NCBI GenBank assembly: GCA_020437105.1
Contig: JAGQWR010000057.1
Span: 1-55,980, forward strand
From: Saprospiraceae bacterium
Lineage (GTDB): Bacteria > Bacteroidota > Bacteroidia > Chitinophagales > Saprospiraceae
DNA length: 55,980 nucleotides
Direction of reading: 5' to 3'
The notes under the pieces are model-generated. The model saw only the letters and a list, made by a program, of their open reading frames with translations, was not told the origin of the DNA and searched no databases. Positions within the stretch are counted from its first letter, which is position 1. Each line of letters starts with the position of its first letter. Both the position numbers and the translations under genes were made by a program. Of this stretch, positions 31,882-39,748 are shown one piece after another.

Positions 31882-32678
31882 TACTCCTCTACGCCTACAA
31901 TTCGGGCCTTCGAAATGTCAACCAGCAAATATTCATCAGCCAGAAGATTTGTTTTGATCAGGTCATACCCGAGTCGATGCAAAAAAAGAGAAGTCAATCG
32001 AGCCGGGTCTTTTTTCGGACGCGCATATTGATACCGGCGTTCAAAATGATATTCCAGGAGGTCGTATAAACGGAATTTTTCTTTGCCGACCGGCGGGCGT
32101 TCGACCAACTGAAATTTGCGCTTTTCGTGATGGAGTCGGCTATTGATTTCCTGGCGCATGGCGTTTGGGATTTCAACAGTATTATCCAGAATCTTCGGAA
32201 CCTCCACTTCTATTTGATAGATATAAGCCCGCTCCTTAAGTGCCAGGCGCACCTCTTTTGCCCTTTCAATTCGGCGCAGCAGTATTTCGTATTGTTTATC
32301 CCGCATTCGTTGGCTCATTGGCTCAAGCCAATAGCAGTCTTGCTCAAAAAGATCCCGCAAAGCAATCACAAGTTCTTCCTTCCAGTTTTTATTTCGGTAA
32401 GTATCAGCTGTACTGAGATAGGTAGCCCAGGAATCTTTGTCCAATTCAAATTGGGTGTCCCAATTGATGAGTCCGCTATACATCCGTTTTCCGTCCACGA
32501 CCCACACCATGCTCAAGGCCATCGGATTGCCGCAAGCAAAATTGAACGCACAATTGATATCGCTGGTCAGGTATATACCCCACCCGGCCCGCATTCGGCC
32601 ATGACCGGAATAGTGGTGCGCATTACTCAGTCGGTCGAACTTTGCCCGCGAGCCATGATATAGGGTAAGTTTAGGCAT
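31878..32678 (-). CDS. Putative ADP-ribosyltransferase-fold protein
   Basis: 266 residues, no signal peptide. The N-terminus TLYHGSRAKFDRL (H8) and the following GRMRAGWGIYLTSDINCAFNFA (Y36) match the first two motifs of ART-fold enzymes of the H-Y-[E/Q] group, as in ART-PolyVal and DUF3990-like domains (H-G-[ST] ... G-x-G-x-Y-[FL]-[TA] with a downstream A-x-x-[FY]-A). The C-terminus (LHRLGYDLIKTN then YLLVDISKARIVGVEEY) resembles the closing strands of such domains, where a GYD/GI phrase precedes YVVFD. The central region, including a charged helix and a YHFERRYQY stretch, is unassigned. I infer ADP-ribosylation of an unknown target; it could equally be a catalytically dead relative. It is transcribed alone, convergent with the TetR gene. 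Confidence 0.6.
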   Translation of the reverse strand: MPKLTLYHGSRAKFDRLSNAHHYSGHGRMRAGWGIYLTSDINCAFNFACGNPMALSMVWVVDGKRMYSGLINWDTQFELDKDSWATYLSTADTYRNKNWKEELVIALRDLFEQDCYWLEPMSQRMRDKQYEILLRRIERAKEVRLALKERAYIYQIEVEVPKILDNTVEIPNAMRQEINSRLHHEKRKFQLVERPPVGKEKFRLYDLLEYHFERRYQYARPKKDPARLTSLFLHRLGYDLIKTNLLADEYLLVDISKARIVGVEEY

Positions 32679-32723
32679 ACGGGGAAATAAACCATTTGGA
32701 TACCGGAAAAAGTTCCGGAGAAG

Positions 32724-34244
32724 TTATTGCAGGGCACGTTTCATAAATCGTACCTGATCCATAAACAAACCCGGCACGATCCGGAAGCCTGGTAGCATGA
32801 AGGAATGGCTGGTACCTTCATAGAGAATCACTTCCGGCGGATTCTTACCATTGGCTTCCAGCGTGGTGCGAAGTATATGGATGCTTTTTTGGGCTGGTAC
32901 CCGATCGTCTAGCGGACCAAAAATGCACTGGATTGGTGCATTCACATTGGGTAAATACGAACTTGTATTACTCAGAATATCGCTTGTCCAGGGCAATTGC
33001 GGGGGATGCTGAAGTACGGGACGCGGAATTTGCATATCGGGGTATTGGCTGGCGAAGACCTGAGCCATTTCTACCAGCACGGTATCTACTTTTCCGCTTG
33101 CTGCACTCAGGAAAAAGCGCCTCCAGATTTCACTGGATTGAACTATAGCTTCCTCGAGATACCCCAATTGGCGGTGATAGGCCGCCAGAGCATAGAGCTG
33201 TTGATCCATGCGTGTTTCCATAGGCGTAGCGATCAACACCAGGAAGGCCGGATCTACCACGGCACCAGCCATGACTGCAATACGCCCACCCTGACTTGCG
33301 CCCCGGATGCCTATTTTTTCAGGGTCAATTTCGGGGTGTTTTTGGAGCCACCGATACAGCTCCACGGTCTGTGCCTGCTTATCGTCGAAAGTTTTGCCCT
33401 GCGGACTGCCAGAGGATTTTCCGCTGCCGTAATTGTCATATATGAGGGTTGCAATTCCATAAGCAGCAAATATTTTGGCCTCCAGATCATTGATTGAGCG
33501 GTCGTAATTGGCCGCACCCATCGGAATAATACAGGCCGGATGTTTGCCGACTTGATTGGGCAAGTACAGCGAGGCGCCAATGGTATCTGCGTCTGTAATG
33601 ATCAGGTGTTCCTCAATTCGAATATCGGCTACACGGGAGGCCGGGAGGCTTTGTCCGTCGCTGGAAATCCATTCCAGAGCCTGGTATTTATCGCCTTCCT
33701 TTTGGAGAAATTTTAGCCGTTCACAACTGGAGCTGTAAAATTCAACCGGACCGATTGCTTGGAGCCGGGTATATTGTTGGCTTAAGGCGGAATGCATACG
33801 AATCCGACCATTATTATCCCAAACGATTAAAAATTCGCCGGAAGGCAATTGGTAAGTCCCTGAGCACGGAAACCAATCTTCTGATTTTGATGATTCTACT
33901 TTGTAAAAATGAAATCGACCCTGTAGTCCGTTTTCGAGAACAAGCTTTCCTTCCAGTTGGTTTGGAAATAAGGTGTTGCCTTCAAATTGCCAATCCTGTC
34001 TATCAACCTGCGTTTGGAAATAATTTTTGGTATTACTTACCCGAATATTTGAAATCAGGTATTTTGCATCCGGACCCCGATCCGGAAGATTTAGGATCAG
34101 AGAATCTCCTTGCTGGTCCAGTAGGGCATATTCGGTTTGGCCGAAAATGGTAATGGAACCAGTCCATGCTGATTTTGAAATGCTTTCCTGAGAGGTGCAG
34201 GAGTAGGAAAGGAGTAAAAGAGTGTAGAGTAGGTAGTTCTTCAT
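32724..34244 (-). CDS. Lipoprotein alpha/beta hydrolase
   Basis: 506 residues. Lipoprotein signal with lipobox LSYSC (Cys 16). The N-terminal part (about 25-205) is beta-rich and unassigned. The alpha/beta hydrolase domain (about 215-505) has the nucleophile elbow GASQGG (S317), an acid candidate in FGPLDDRVP (D446/D447) and the catalytic His in GTSHSF (H480), the order of the BAAT/dienelactone-hydrolase-like acyl hydrolases. It is presumably anchored in the outer or inner membrane and acts on an ester or thioester in the periplasm or outside. The substrate is not readable. It is divergent from the AraC regulator at 34340. Confidence 0.88.
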   Translation of the reverse strand: MKNYLLYTLLLLSYSCTSQESISKSAWTGSITIFGQTEYALLDQQGDSLILNLPDRGPDAKYLISNIRVSNTKNYFQTQVDRQDWQFEGNTLFPNQLEGKLVLENGLQGRFHFYKVESSKSEDWFPCSGTYQLPSGEFLIVWDNNGRIRMHSALSQQYTRLQAIGPVEFYSSSCERLKFLQKEGDKYQALEWISSDGQSLPASRVADIRIEEHLIITDADTIGASLYLPNQVGKHPACIIPMGAANYDRSINDLEAKIFAAYGIATLIYDNYGSGKSSGSPQGKTFDDKQAQTVELYRWLQKHPEIDPEKIGIRGASQGGRIAVMAGAVVDPAFLVLIATPMETRMDQQLYALAAYHRQLGYLEEAIVQSSEIWRRFFLSAASGKVDTVLVEMAQVFASQYPDMQIPRPVLQHPPQLPWTSDILSNTSSYLPNVNAPIQCIFGPLDDRVPAQKSIHILRTTLEANGKNPPEVILYEGTSHSFMLPGFRIVPGLFMDQVRFMKRALQ

Positions 34245-34339
34245 AAGATAAATTTTACCTGCATTGATGCACCGTATTTTATTTTTGGTGTAGTGTTTCT
34301 AACCGTTTACCACATTCGCCCGGGAATAAAAAATGAACA

Positions 34340-35206
34340 TTGGCTTCTATTAAAAAATACCAGAGCGTCCACCCGGATAACCTGTTGATTTCTTTTGATA
34401 TCAAACGGATGGAGCATGTGTATGAGATTCGGGCCAGCAAACCGGATGCGCCACACCGACATGATTATTATACGGTATTACTGATTGCAGAGGCAAAGGG
34501 CAAACACCTGGTCGATTTTCAGGAGTTTGAATTAAAAAACCAACAAGTATATTTTGTTAGCCCCGGCCAGGTGCACCAGATTGTAGAGGAGCAGAAATCG
34601 ATTGGTTATGTATTGACTTTTTCCCGGCAGTTTATGCTCGAAAACGGGATTGAATCTGATTTTATAGAAGCTTTACACCTCTTTCAGGATTTCGGTTACT
34701 CTCCTCCACTGGAACCGGAAAAAGCCGAATTTGAGGCTCTGCAAAAACTGGCGGAGTCCATTATTGAATTTAATCAATCCAATAAAAAATTCAAGGAGCA
34801 GGCTGTTGGTGCCCTGGTGAAATTATTCCTGATTCAGTGCAATAATTTTTGCTCCCTTTCCAGGGAAGAAAATACCCAGACTGCTCAGGCAGCTGTTTCC
34901 TTACTCCGAAGTTTTAAGCAGTTGCTGGACATTCATTTTTCTGAATGGCACAAGGTGAGCGCTTACGCGGAAGCCCTGCATATTACAGCCGATTACTTAA
35001 ATACGTCTATTAAATCCCTTTCGGGGAAAAGTGCGAAAGAGCATATTCAAAGCCGAATAATTGTTGCCGCCAAACGCTTGCTTCGATTTTCGGAGTTGCA
35101 GAATAAGGAGATCGCTTATCAACTCGGCTTTTCGGAAGCGGCCAATTTCAGCCAGTTTTTCAAGAAATGCACCGGAATGTCTCCTTCGCAGTTTAGAAGT
35201 CAATAA
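34340..35206 (+). CDS. AraC-family transcriptional regulator
   Basis: 288 residues if started at TTG 34340; the first in-frame ATG (34409) would remove 23 residues before MEHVYEIRAS, so the TTG start is favoured but not certain. The N-terminal cupin-like sensor (about 25-100: PHRHDYYTVLLIAEAKG, VYFVSPGQVHQI) is followed by the double HTH of the AraC family (about 185-288: YAEALHITADYLNTSIKSLS and IAYQLGFSEAANFSQFFKKC then GMSPSQFR). It should activate nearby genes in response to a small ligand. A direct repeat with 21-bp spacing (35232-35261) before the following pirin gene is a plausible target. Confidence 0.9.
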   Translation: MASIKKYQSVHPDNLLISFDIKRMEHVYEIRASKPDAPHRHDYYTVLLIAEAKGKHLVDFQEFELKNQQVYFVSPGQVHQIVEEQKSIGYVLTFSRQFMLENGIESDFIEALHLFQDFGYSPPLEPEKAEFEALQKLAESIIEFNQSNKKFKEQAVGALVKLFLIQCNNFCSLSREENTQTAQAAVSLLRSFKQLLDIHFSEWHKVSAYAEALHITADYLNTSIKSLSGKSAKEHIQSRIIVAAKRLLRFSELQNKEIAYQLGFSEAANFSQFFKKCTGMSPSQFRSQ

Positions 35207-35231
35207 AGGCCGGTTTTTTTTCATTGTTCGC

Positions 35232-35261
35232 ATTTTCATAAGTCTTTCCGGTATTTTCATA
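35232..35261 (+). promoter_or_regulatory. Direct repeat with 21-bp spacing, candidate AraC half-sites
   Basis: ATTTTCATA occurs at 35232-35240 and 35253-35261, 21 bp start to start (two helical turns), between the AraC gene and the pirin gene. AraC-type activators often bind two same-facing half-sites at this spacing. The low complexity of the unit lowers confidence. Confidence 0.4.
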
Positions 35262-35312
35262 TTTACCCGCCTGCTTATTAGGTGCAGTTTTGTATTAACA
35301 ATAAAAGCACAC

Positions 35313-36194
35313 ATGGACCGCAAGAACTTTATTAAACGAACACTGCTCGGCGCAGCGGGACTTGCTTCCGGAAGCAGCATGCTCCGGGCAAATAATGTAC
35401 AGCTAAAAGAGTCAACTTATGATAAACTAATGGATCAGGTTGGCTTTAATCACTTACCAAATCAGGAGTTTAAAACGATGAAAACTGTATTGCATAAAGC
35501 AGAAACCAGAGGTCATGCCAATCATGGCTGGCTGGATAGTCACCACAGCTTTAGTTTTGCAAACTATTACAATCCGGAGCGTATGCACTTTGGTGTGCTT
35601 CGGGTATTAAATGATGATGTTGTCTCCGGTGGCAAAGGTTTTGGTACGCATCCCCATGATAATATGGAGATCATTTCCATTCCCCTGGAAGGCGATTTGG
35701 AGCACAAAGACAGCATGGGCAATGTAGCCGTAATCCGTCAGGGTGATGTGCAGGCTATGAGTGCCGGTACCGGCATTTTCCACAGCGAATACAACAAAAA
35801 CAGTAATGAGGCAGTACGCTTTTTACAGATCTGGCTGTTTCCAAATAAGAAAAACATTACGCCTCGTTATGATCAAATCACCTTAGATCAGGCTGACTCG
35901 AAGAATAAATTTCAACAAATTCTTTCTCCAAATCCGGATGATGCCGGAGTCTGGATTCACCAGGATGCCTGGTTTTATTTAGGAAACCTGGAAGCAGGCT
36001 GTGAGGAAGTCTATCAGGTAAAACGCAGCGGAAATGGCGTATATGCCTTTATTTTGGAAGGGGAAGTCAGCATCGAAGGACAAGCCCTCAGCAAACGCGA
36101 TGGTTTTGGCGTATGGGATACGGATCAGCTTCGGATCTCCGCTGGCAGCGACGCCCGGGTACTTTTGATGGACGTACCGATGCAGATGGGGTAG
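35313..36194 (+). CDS. Pirin-family protein with N-terminal Tat-like signal
   Basis: 293 residues from the ATG at 35313. The pirin core starts near residue 56 (MKTVLHKAETRGHANHGWLD) and carries the metal motif GTHPHDNMEIIS and GIFHSEYN, with a second cupin half (about 200-293). Pirins are non-haem iron proteins; some are quercetin dioxygenases, others act as redox-dependent cofactors of regulators. The N-terminal extension MDRKNFIKRTLLGAAGLASG resembles a twin-arginine signal with RK instead of RR, unlike usual cytoplasmic pirins. An internal ATG at 35478 would give the usual cytoplasmic form. It follows the AraC gene on the same strand and is probably controlled by it. A strong hairpin follows the stop. 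Confidence 0.9.
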   Translation: MDRKNFIKRTLLGAAGLASGSSMLRANNVQLKESTYDKLMDQVGFNHLPNQEFKTMKTVLHKAETRGHANHGWLDSHHSFSFANYYNPERMHFGVLRVLNDDVVSGGKGFGTHPHDNMEIISIPLEGDLEHKDSMGNVAVIRQGDVQAMSAGTGIFHSEYNKNSNEAVRFLQIWLFPNKKNITPRYDQITLDQADSKNKFQQILSPNPDDAGVWIHQDAWFYLGNLEAGCEEVYQVKRSGNGVYAFILEGEVSIEGQALSKRDGFGVWDTDQLRISAGSDARVLLMDVPMQMG

Positions 36195-36215
36195 GAGTTC
36201 TTGGGTACATACATT

Positions 36216-36260
36216 CCTGCCTGTCCGCATGCCGAAAGGTGCGGGCAGGCAGGTGTTTTT
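36216..36260. terminator. Strong palindromic terminator/REP-like element
   Basis: CCTGCCTGTCCGCA (36216-36229) pairs with TGCGGGCAGGCAGG (36240-36253) over 14 bp with one G-U, with a 10-nt loop and a T-rich run on the right. It separates the convergent pirin and CHU_C genes. Its last bases touch the end of 36259-38112. The CCTGCCTG...CAGGCAGG form looks like a dispersed repetitive palindrome. Confidence 0.8.
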
Positions 36261-38112
36261 ATCGTACCAGGCTGATATTTCCTTTGTACAAAATGACCTC
36301 ATTATCCAGAAACCGGATTCTGGCCAGATAGGTGTAGATACCCGGACTCTGCTTTTTACCCCGGAAGGTGCCGTCCCATCCAAGTGCCGGAATATTGGCT
36401 TCAAAATTTTGGCGGTCAAAAACTTTTTCGCCCCAGCGATCAAAAATAACAAGTTGATCTATTTGTATGACATTTGGATAAACACCGAAAATCAGAAACT
36501 GGTCGTTTATTCCGTCATAATTGGGCGAAAAGGCGGTGGGTATATATACTTTTCGGGTTTTAATAACCTCTACATAAACAGAATCTGCGGCTACACAGTC
36601 TGTTGCGTCTGCTACGGTCAGGAATAAATACATGGAGTTTGGAGGCGTCCAATCCACGCTGGTACAGGCTGTTTGGCAATCGATTACCCCTGCGGGTTGC
36701 CAGGTATAATCCTCTACCTCCTGATTAAGGATGGGCGTAATCTGAATGGTTTCGCCCAATTCTATTTCCTGGTCTGGTCCTAAATCCACGGTCAATAAGT
36801 CCGGATTTCCCAGTTCGACCATGGTTTCCAGGCTGCATCCGAAATAATCAATAATTTGAATGTCATAGGTTCCGGCTGGCAAGTTGTTTAAACCTGTATC
36901 AAGGGAATCCAATTCGCCATCATAATAGACCGTAAAAGGAGCAGTCCCATTAGTTATATTGGCCACACTGATACTTCCTGTTGAGGCATCCGCACAACCT
37001 GGATCCTTCAGATTAAAGGTGGCATCCAGCCCCTGGTCGGGTGTGAAGGTCAGATCGAGGGTAACAATACTATCGCAGCCCGTATAGGAAATAAAACTGT
37101 CAATATAAATGCCCGAGTCTGTATAGTTATTAGGGCCTTGTACATAAGTCAGGCCTTCACACAGGCTATCTATCACCGTGTAAAACTTCGGAACAACGTT
37201 TATGATCTTAATATTGGAAACAACGCGGCATTTGGAATTAAGCAAATTACCCGGGTCATTTGCGAGCAGATACCGGTAGTAATAAAATCCTCCTGATAGA
37301 TTTGTGTGGGTGTAAACAAAATCGTTTTCACCAACCAGATCGACCCAGGTCAACCCTTCATCAAAACTCTGTTGCCACTGGATTTGTGGATTGGTATATT
37401 GGCTTCCGACAATGGTCGCTTCGATATCGATAGGAGAACCATCTTCACAAATATTGGCCACCTCTTCCGGGAGGATAAGTGCCTCCGGACCACAGGGACG
37501 AAAGGAAATATTATCTAGCGCAAGATCATTTCCACCACCACCGGGGGCATTATTTTGGAGGGAGAGTGTAATTGCCGATTGACCGGGCTGGGTTGTGAAC
37601 GTAAAGCCATAATTATTCCATTGACCATTTTCCGGAACATCACCGGAATTATATAGCACCACGCCATCAAGCAAAAAAGAAACATTAGGTTTGATCGCGT
37701 TTCCTCCCGGCGGAATCAAATTAAAAATATCGGCGGAAAACTCGTACAGGGTATTTTCGCAAAGCCCTTCCACTTCCTTTTCATAAAACAGTCCGGGCTC
37801 ATAACTGGCATTTACGATCATCATATAACCAAAAGGATCGGGGCTATTATCTTGGATTTCCAGCCAATTGAAACTGGATGGCCAAAGCGAGATATCATTG
37901 GTTATGGTATAAAAGCCATCATCGGGAGGCGCCGCTGTGGTGTACATATAGCCCGGAGCTATATTCGGATTGGCGAGCAGTATATTAGAAGAACCGGATC
38001 CAAAATCGCCTTCCACAAAGATGTTTTCTCCGAGGTTGCCGTCGCATGATTGTCCGGACAAGGTGAAACTAAATCCGGTAAAAAGAACCGGGATGATAAA
38101 GAGGTACCGCAC
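36259..38112 (-). CDS. Secreted protein with SprB-like repeat and CHU_C (T9SS type B) domain
   Basis: 617 residues from GTG 38112, chosen because it places a classic signal peptide (RYLFIIPVLFTGFSFTLSGQ) at the N-terminus; an ATG at 38253 would add 47 unlikely residues before it. A jelly-roll-like domain (about 25-215: DNSPDPFGYMMIVNASYEPG, SFLLDGVVLYNSGDVPENG, LALDNISFRPCG) may bind a glycan. Then come Ig-like regions, a SprB repeat (about 430-490: GTAPFTVYYDGE, NNLPAGTYDIQIIDYFG), and the CHU_C domain (about 525-617: IPTAFSPNYDGINDQF, FDRWGEKVF, GWDGTFRGKKQSPGIYTYLA). Exported by the type IX system. Its 5' side abuts a carbonic anhydrase remnant on the other strand. Confidence 0.88.
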   Translation of the reverse strand: MRYLFIIPVLFTGFSFTLSGQSCDGNLGENIFVEGDFGSGSSNILLANPNIAPGYMYTTAAPPDDGFYTITNDISLWPSSFNWLEIQDNSPDPFGYMMIVNASYEPGLFYEKEVEGLCENTLYEFSADIFNLIPPGGNAIKPNVSFLLDGVVLYNSGDVPENGQWNNYGFTFTTQPGQSAITLSLQNNAPGGGGNDLALDNISFRPCGPEALILPEEVANICEDGSPIDIEATIVGSQYTNPQIQWQQSFDEGLTWVDLVGENDFVYTHTNLSGGFYYYRYLLANDPGNLLNSKCRVVSNIKIINVVPKFYTVIDSLCEGLTYVQGPNNYTDSGIYIDSFISYTGCDSIVTLDLTFTPDQGLDATFNLKDPGCADASTGSISVANITNGTAPFTVYYDGELDSLDTGLNNLPAGTYDIQIIDYFGCSLETMVELGNPDLLTVDLGPDQEIELGETIQITPILNQEVEDYTWQPAGVIDCQTACTSVDWTPPNSMYLFLTVADATDCVAADSVYVEVIKTRKVYIPTAFSPNYDGINDQFLIFGVYPNVIQIDQLVIFDRWGEKVFDRQNFEANIPALGWDGTFRGKKQSPGIYTYLARIRFLDNEVILYKGNISLVR

Positions 38113-38279
38113 GAATTTGAATTTTTTGGGTCTTATTTGGCAGGGCAGGCTAAATATATTACTGATTATCAATGATACGGGATTTAAGGGGTGTAGCCAA
38201 GAAGAAAGTACTTTTTGCGTTTCGGTTTTTTGGTAAAGAGTCTGTCCTGCCATCTCTTTTCAACCCCCGGCGATAATTT

Positions 38280-38516
38280 TTGATTGCCGAACCCTCCCTT
38301 TTACCTATCTTAAATTTTTCAACCAATCGCAGCTACTATACCTACACCGGTTCTCTGACCACGCCTCCCTGTTCGGAGATTGTGACCTGGATCGTGATGG
38401 AGAATAAGGTCGAAGCAACAGTTGAAGAAATTGGGGCCTTCTCTACTATTCAAAACGGCAATTTCCGTTTGGTACAGGATTTGAATGGCCGCACGATTAA
38501 CTATGTAGCAGAATAA
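38280..38516 (+). pseudogene. C-terminal remnant of an alpha-carbonic anhydrase
   Basis: The frame reads YYTYTGSLTTPPCSEIVTW, the unmistakable motif of alpha-carbonic anhydrases (the Thr pair that lines the active site), then NGNFRLVQDLNGRTI and a stop. An alpha-CA has about 220-250 residues; only the last 75 or so remain, beginning near the usual LLP. The N-terminal part with the three zinc-binding His is absent, and upstream sequence in any frame does not restore it; instead the divergent T9SS gene begins there. There is no convincing start codon. A terminator (38541-38577) still follows. The fragment is therefore a decayed gene, not a functional enzyme. Confidence 0.85.
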
Positions 38517-38540
38517 ACGATCCTTCATTTTAAGAAATTT

Positions 38541-38577
38541 GCCTCATCCTTTTCAGAAAGGGGTGGGGCTTTTTTTA
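38541..38577 (+). terminator. Intrinsic terminator after the carbonic anhydrase remnant
   Basis: GCCTCATCC (38541-38549) pairs fully with GGGTGGGGC (38561-38569) when G-U pairs are allowed, followed by seven or more T. It is the retained end of the former carbonic anhydrase gene. Confidence 0.75.
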
Positions 38578-38716
38578 TCGACTTTCGTCGAATTCGTAGC
38601 CGGAAATAGACCCTTCAGCGAAAAAATGCAAAGCCCTTGGCAAAAGCTGCCTATTTGCACCCAGGGCTGGTCTTTAGACCTTCAACATTCGACAATTTGA
38701 ACAATTACATAGACTC

Positions 38717-39676
38717 ATGAAAGCAATCCTTTGTCTGAAATACGCTTCCGCGAAAGCGCTGCAAGTTCAGGAAATTCCGAAGCCCGAACCGGGTGCAGGA
38801 TCGGTCCTGGTGAAGGTGCGTGCCACCGCGATAAATGATTTTGACTGGAGTCTGATACGCGGCAAGCCCCTGCTGTATCGCTTGCTCTTTGGCCTTCGAA
38901 AACCCAAAACCCCCATTCCCGGTATCGAATTCTCGGGGACCGTAGAGGCCATTGGAACAGGAGTCAGTTCATTTTCTGTCGGCGATGCTGTTTACGGAGA
39001 TATTTCCGGGTTTGGCTGGGGTACCTTTGCGGAGTATTGCTGCGTACCGGAAGAATCAATCCTTCCCATGCCCGACAACATGAGCTTTGAGGAGGCTGCC
39101 GCCATACCGCATGCCTCCATGCTGGCTTTGCAAGGGCTCCTGGATGTCGGTGGAATTAAGAAGGGGATGAAAATACTGATTAATGGTGCAGGCGGCGGAG
39201 TAGGTGCATACGGAGTCCAGATCGCAAAAATATATGAAGCGGAAGTAACAGGTGTTGACGCCCAAAGCAAATTGGAAGGGATGCGGGCAATTGGTTACGA
39301 TCAGGTCCTTGATTATAAAAAAGTGGACTTCACCAAAAATGGCCAACAGTATGACCTGATCCTGGACGCCAAGACCAACCGGGCGCCCAAAGCCTATGCA
39401 CGGGCACTTAACCCCGGAGGGAAATACGTTACGGTAGGTGGAAGCCTGTCCCGGCTTATTCAAGTGGTGCTTGCTAATAAACTGGGCAGAAAAGAAATGT
39501 ATTTGCTCGCCCTAAAGCCCAACAAGGGGCTGGAACAAATCAGTGCCTGGTTTGCTGCAGGTAAGATCAAGCCGGTGATTGACGGGCCTTACAAACTGGA
39601 GGAGATTCCGCCCATGCTGCAATACTTCGGCGAAGGCAAACACCAGGGTAAGGTGATCGTTTCTTTGCCGGAGTAA
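38717..39676 (+). CDS. Zinc-independent MDR-family NAD(P)-dependent oxidoreductase
   Basis: 319 residues, the usual size for quinone-oxidoreductase-type medium-chain dehydrogenases. A GroES-like N-terminal domain (about 1-120: PGAGSVLVKVRATAINDFDW, IPGIEFSGTVEAIG, VGDAVYG) is followed by a Rossmann fold with GAGGGVGAYG (157-166) for NAD(P)H. The structural zinc Cys cluster of alcohol dehydrogenases is absent. Expected to reduce an enone, quinone or aldehyde; the substrate is unknown. Transcribed toward 39749 and possibly with it. Confidence 0.92.
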   Translation: MKAILCLKYASAKALQVQEIPKPEPGAGSVLVKVRATAINDFDWSLIRGKPLLYRLLFGLRKPKTPIPGIEFSGTVEAIGTGVSSFSVGDAVYGDISGFGWGTFAEYCCVPEESILPMPDNMSFEEAAAIPHASMLALQGLLDVGGIKKGMKILINGAGGGVGAYGVQIAKIYEAEVTGVDAQSKLEGMRAIGYDQVLDYKKVDFTKNGQQYDLILDAKTNRAPKAYARALNPGGKYVTVGGSLSRLIQVVLANKLGRKEMYLLALKPNKGLEQISAWFAAGKIKPVIDGPYKLEEIPPMLQYFGEGKHQGKVIVSLPE

Positions 39677-39748
39677 ATTTCCCCTTTTTTGCCCAAAAAA
39701 ATAGCCCTGCAATTTTTGGAATACAAGCCAATTAGTAAAAAGAAAAAT

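Noticed and set aside
34260..34271. TGCATTGATGCA inverted repeat before the AraC gene as an operator
   Set aside because: Five-base arms in A/T-rich DNA are within chance and not repeated elsewhere in the spacer.
38113..38253. Extended N-terminus of the CHU_C gene to ATG 38253
   Set aside because: It would place 47 polar residues before a perfect signal peptide that starts at GTG 38112.
38280..38516. Functional small carbonic anhydrase
   Set aside because: The zinc ligands and two-thirds of the fold are absent.
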